A DNA stretch of 64,000 bases from Halopseudomonas xiamenensis (GTDB lineage Bacteria > Pseudomonadota > Gammaproteobacteria > Pseudomonadales > Pseudomonadaceae). Shown piece by piece: positions 61,235-64,000 of the stretch. The DNA lies in assembly GCF_014219065.1 (NCBI RefSeq), contig NZ_JACLGO010000003.1, positions 165,921-229,920 on the forward strand. The letters are read 5' to 3'. The position numbers were made by a program, and so were the translations under genes. How positions within the stretch are numbered: the first letter of the stretch is position 1; each line of letters starts with the position of its first letter. The notes beneath the pieces are model-generated. The model worked only from the letters and a program-made list of their open reading frames with translations, was not told the DNA's origin and did no database searches.

Positions 61235-62941
61235 ATGTCCGATACCGCTCCGGCGGCACCGCAGTTTGCCGATCTCGGCTTGCCTGCACCGCTTCTTGAG
61301 GCTCTGAACAGCCTCGGCTATGAAACACCCTCTCCTATCCAGGCCGAGGCTATTCCGACCCTGTTGGCCGGTGATGATCTGCTGGGACTGGCCCAGACCG
61401 GCACCGGCAAGACCGCCGCTTTCGCGCTGCCGCTGCTGGCGAGCATCGATGTGAGCGTGCGCGCCACCCAGGCACTGATCCTGACCCCTACCCGGGAATT
61501 GGCACTGCAGGTCGCCGAAGCGCTGCAGCGCTATGCCCAGTTCCTGCCCGGCTTTTCCGTGCTGGCGCTGTACGGCGGCTCCCCTTTTGCTCCTCAGTTC
61601 AAGGCGCTGGAGCGCGGCGCGCATGTCGTCGTGGCCACCCCCGGCCGACTGACCGACCACATGCGCCGGGGCAGCATCAAGTTCGACAACATGCGTTTCC
61701 TGGTGCTCGACGAAGCCGATGAGATGCTCAAGATGGGCTTTGCCGACGACCTCGACGCGGTATTCGAAAAGGTCCCGGAGCAAACCCAGAAGGCACTGTT
61801 CTCCGCCACCATGCCCGCCGGCGTACGTACCGTGGCGCGCAAGCACATGCGCGAGCCAAAGGAAATCCGCCTGCACAGTGGCAAGAGTAGCAGCCTGGAC
61901 ACCATTACCCAGAAAGTCTGGGAAGTGGCCAACCACCACAAGCTGGATGCCATGACCCGCCTGCTCGAAGTCGAGCCGGTCGAGGCGATGATCGTCTTCG
62001 TACGCACCAAGACCGCCAGCCTGGAACTGTCCGAGCGCCTGGAAGCCCGTGGCTTCGCCGCCGCGGCGCTGAACGGCGACCTCAGCCAGCAATTGCGCGA
62101 GCAGGTGGTCGACCGCCTCAAGCGCGGCCTGCTGGACATCGTGGTCGCCACCGACGTCGCCGCCCGTGGTCTGGATGTTGAGCGTATTTCCCACGTGCTC
62201 AACTACGACCTTCCGCATGACAGCGAGTCCTATGTGCACCGCATCGGTCGTACCGGCCGCGCCGGTCGCTCCGGCACCGCGATCCTGTTCGTCACCCCGC
62301 GTGAGCGGCGCATGCTGCACGTGCTGGAAAAGGCCACCGGCCAGAAGATCGAACAGCAGGCCCTGCCCAGCGCCGACGCAGTCCGCAGTGGTCGCCTGAG
62401 CAAACTGGCTACCCGCCTGCAGAACGCCGCCGAAAGCACTGGCTCGCTGCATCACCAACTGGTCGACGACCTGCTGCAACTGACCAGCATGGACCCGCTG
62501 GAGCTGGCCGCCAGCCTGCTGGCCATCCTGCCCGGCGCGAAAACCCTGGTCGAACCCGTTGCCGACCTGCCCGTCGCCCCACCGCGCCGTGAAGCGGCCG
62601 ATGACCGCGACAGCGGCCTGGTGCGCTACAAGGTGCAGGGCGGTCGCTCCAACAACCTGATGCCCAAGCCGCTGGTGGATGCACTGGTCAAGCACGGCGG
62701 CCTGCGTCGCCAGCAGATCGGTCACATCAAGATGTTCACCGAGCATACCGGGGTCTATCTGCCGCAGCTGGATCAGTCGGTGCTCAGCAAGCTGGCCGGG
62801 ATCGAGGTCAATGGAGTCGCCCTGCAGATCCGCGAATGGCCGCTGCCGCCCGGTGAAACCGAGCGTCCCCGCAGCCCCCGCCCGCCGCGCAAGGACTTTG
62901 CCGGCAAACCCCGCTCAGCCAAGCCGCCACGGCGCAGCTGA
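61235..62941 (+). CDS. DEAD-box RNA helicase
   Basis: A 568-residue helicase: Q motif with Phe11 and Gln36 (PSPIQ), motif I AQTGTGKT (53-60), PTRELALQ, DEAD in VLDEADEM, SAT, and the second domain with ARGLDV and HRIGRTGR. The C-terminal part has a DbpA-like RNA-binding fold (GLVRYKVQGGRSNNLMPKPL through VNGVALQIREWPL) and a basic, Pro/Arg-rich tail. It resembles DeaD/CsdA in plan, with functions in ribosome assembly or cold adaptation. ATG 61235 matches homologues. 16 bp separate it from tatD. Confidence 0.94.
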   Translation: MSDTAPAAPQFADLGLPAPLLEALNSLGYETPSPIQAEAIPTLLAGDDLLGLAQTGTGKTAAFALPLLASIDVSVRATQALILTPTRELALQVAEALQRYAQFLPGFSVLALYGGSPFAPQFKALERGAHVVVATPGRLTDHMRRGSIKFDNMRFLVLDEADEMLKMGFADDLDAVFEKVPEQTQKALFSATMPAGVRTVARKHMREPKEIRLHSGKSSSLDTITQKVWEVANHHKLDAMTRLLEVEPVEAMIVFVRTKTASLELSERLEARGFAAAALNGDLSQQLREQVVDRLKRGLLDIVVATDVAARGLDVERISHVLNYDLPHDSESYVHRIGRTGRAGRSGTAILFVTPRERRMLHVLEKATGQKIEQQALPSADAVRSGRLSKLATRLQNAAESTGSLHHQLVDDLLQLTSMDPLELAASLLAILPGAKTLVEPVADLPVAPPRREAADDRDSGLVRYKVQGGRSNNLMPKPLVDALVKHGGLRRQQIGHIKMFTEHTGVYLPQLDQSVLSKLAGIEVNGVALQIREWPLPPGETERPRSPRPPRKDFAGKPRSAKPPRRS

Positions 62942-62956
62942 GCGAGGCACCTCCTC

Positions 62957-63745
62957 ATGGAATGGGTCGATATCGGCGTCAACCTGCTTGACGCCGCCTT
63001 TGACAAGGACCGTGAAGCCGTTCTCGAACGAGCCTGGGCGGCCGGTATCAGCCAGATGATACTGACCGCCACCGGCCTCGATGAGTGCACCGCCATCCAG
63101 GCGCAGTGCGCGACAGACCCGCAACGACTGTTCTGCACCGCTGGCGTCCACCCGCATGGCGCGCGCCACTGGAACAGCGAGTCCGCCAACGACCTGCGCC
63201 TGCTGGCCCAGGCCGATTGCGTACGCGCCATCGGTGAATGCGGCCTGGACTTCAACCGCGACTTTTCCCCCCGCCCCCAACAGCTCAAGGCGCTCGAACA
63301 GCAGCTGGAGCTGGCGGTGGAGCTGGGCTACCCGGTATTCCTGCACGAGCGCGAAGCCAGCGACACTCTGGTCGGCATCCTGCGCGATTTCCGCGATCGA
63401 CTGCCAGCCGCCGTGGTGCACTGCTTCACCGCCGACCGCCAGGCACTGTATGGCTACCTGGATCTGGACCTGCACATCGGCATTACTGGCTGGATCTGTG
63501 ATGAACGACGCGGCACCCACCTGCAACCGCTGGTCAGGGATATTCCCGCCGGACGCCTGATGCTGGAAACCGACGCCCCCTGGCTGCTGCCCCGCACCCT
63601 GTCACCAAAGCCGAAGAACCGCCGCAACGAACCGGCCTGGCTGCCGGAAGTGGCGAGCATGGTGGCGGCCTGTCGCGGGGAAAGCCTGGAGCTGTTGGCT
63701 GAACATACCACGGCGACGGCTCGGGAGTTTTTTCGGTTGGTGTAG
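62957..63745 (+). CDS. tatD: TatD family DNase
   Basis: A 262-residue metal-dependent hydrolase of the TatD subgroup, which lacks the N-terminal HxH of other members and begins [16 protein letters not shown]. Metal and active-site motifs are [42 protein letters not shown] and [11 protein letters not shown]. It has 3'-5' exonuclease activity in characterised homologues and may take part in repair. The position downstream of the helicase is probably co-transcription. A repeat region follows immediately. Confidence 0.95.
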   Translation: MEWVDIGVNLLDAAFDKDREAVLERAWAAGISQMILTATGLDECTAIQAQCATDPQRLFCTAGVHPHGARHWNSESANDLRLLAQADCVRAIGECGLDFNRDFSPRPQQLKALEQQLELAVELGYPVFLHEREASDTLVGILRDFRDRLPAAVVHCFTADRQALYGYLDLDLHIGITGWICDERRGTHLQPLVRDIPAGRLMLETDAPWLLPRTLSPKPKNRRNEPAWLPEVASMVAACRGESLELLAEHTTATAREFFRLV

Positions 63746-63775
63746 GCTGCCTTCCCCCTCTCCCCCGGCCCCTCT

Positions 63776-64000
63776 CCCGCAAGGGGCGAGGGGTGACTCG
63801 CGGCGGTGGTTGCGGAGTGATCCTGGGTTGCCGAGTTTCTGGTCAAGGTCTTGGAATATCAAACCCGAGAATATTGATGTTCCCCGAGGATACTGTCCGG
63901 CAGGTATGTTCTCTCAGGATGGTATGGCCAACCAGACGCGAGTCACCCCTCGCCCCTTGCGGGGCGAAAGCGGGAAAAGCGAAGCACTGCTTCGCCCGCT
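63776..64000. repeat. Palindromic intergenic element with conserved tail, copy 2 (runs to the edge)
   Basis: A 25-bp perfect inverted repeat (63776-63800 and 63939-63963) encloses 138 bp of no recognisable content. The right arm continues into the 40-bp tail at 63961-64000, 37 of 40 identical to 60023-60062. The element may extend beyond the window. The 255 bases after tatD contain no gene. Confidence 0.75.

Noticed and set aside
60146..62746. Very long minus-strand frame (866 codons) fusing the hydroquinone reductase to upstream sequence
   Set aside because: Upstream of 61105 it is antisense to the DEAD-box helicase and of low-complexity His/Gln composition; the reductase has its own ATG with a GGAGGAAGG site.

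Overview
The window is GC-rich chromosomal DNA of a Pseudomonas-type gammaproteobacterium. The housekeeping markers point there: an OprI alanine-zipper lipoprotein, ThrH, a Cys-Cys/Cys-x2-Cys APS reductase, CysB, TesA beside a YbbA/YbbP-type ABC pair, GreB, and many short intergenic REP-like hairpins. I saw no rRNA, tRNA or CRISPR.

Layout. (1) 1.6-16.2 kb, minus strand: a roughly 14.6-kb aromatic meta-cleavage operon. It encodes an extradiol dioxygenase, two meta-cleavage-product hydrolases, a two-component flavin monooxygenase (HsaA/HsaB type), the hydratase/aldolase/acylating acetaldehyde dehydrogenase trio, and an envelope module (DUF1302, DUF1329, Ycf48-like, RND/MMPL). A Bcr/CflA MFS exporter lies beyond its end. 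A near-consensus sigma-54 promoter (16309-16324), two upstream palindromes about three helical turns apart, and a divergent XylR/DmpR-class activator (16.6-18.4 kb) form the control region. (2) 18.4-21.2 kb: EamA transporter, Lrp/AsnC regulator and an Ada protein that has lost most of its zinc ligands. (3) 21.3-25.1 kb: a FAD dehydrogenase/SDR/isochorismatase-like operon with a divergent LysR gene. (4) 25.18-26.58 kb: an intact IS110-family (IS1111-group) insertion sequence. Its 3' non-coding DNA contains four short guide-like segments that match the present left and right junctions as expected for a bridge/seekRNA. (5) 26.7-34.4 kb, minus: ETF beta and alpha, two FAD dehydrogenases, a racemase-fold protein without its usual cysteines, and a PQQ-haem alcohol dehydrogenase. 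(6) 34.6-36.2 kb: thrH and cysH. (7) 36.4-42.1 kb: a type XI secretion-like locus (Slam, hemophilin-like secreted protein, TonB-dependent receptor) behind a Fur-like box. (8) 42.5-48.3 kb: Rpn-family nuclease, NitT/TauT-type ABC importer, NnrS and a Crp/Fnr regulator, with further Fur-like boxes. (9) 48.4-64 kb: mostly core genes (cysB, a PanE homologue, DAHP synthase, a GntP permease, oprI, an L,D-transpeptidase, tesA, the ABC pair, greB, glutathionyl-hydroquinone reductase, a DEAD-box helicase, tatD), broken up by repeats.

How it may work together (inference). The PQQ alcohol dehydrogenase, FAD dehydrogenases, ETF and SDR could oxidise and desaturate an alicyclic alcohol or ketone towards a phenol. 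The HsaA/B-like oxygenase would ortho-hydroxylate it, the extradiol dioxygenase open the ring, and the hydrolases plus hydratase/aldolase/dehydrogenase yield pyruvate and acetyl-CoA. The substrate cannot be read from the sequence. The most striking non-protein signals are the IS1111 guide architecture and the sigma-54 control region.
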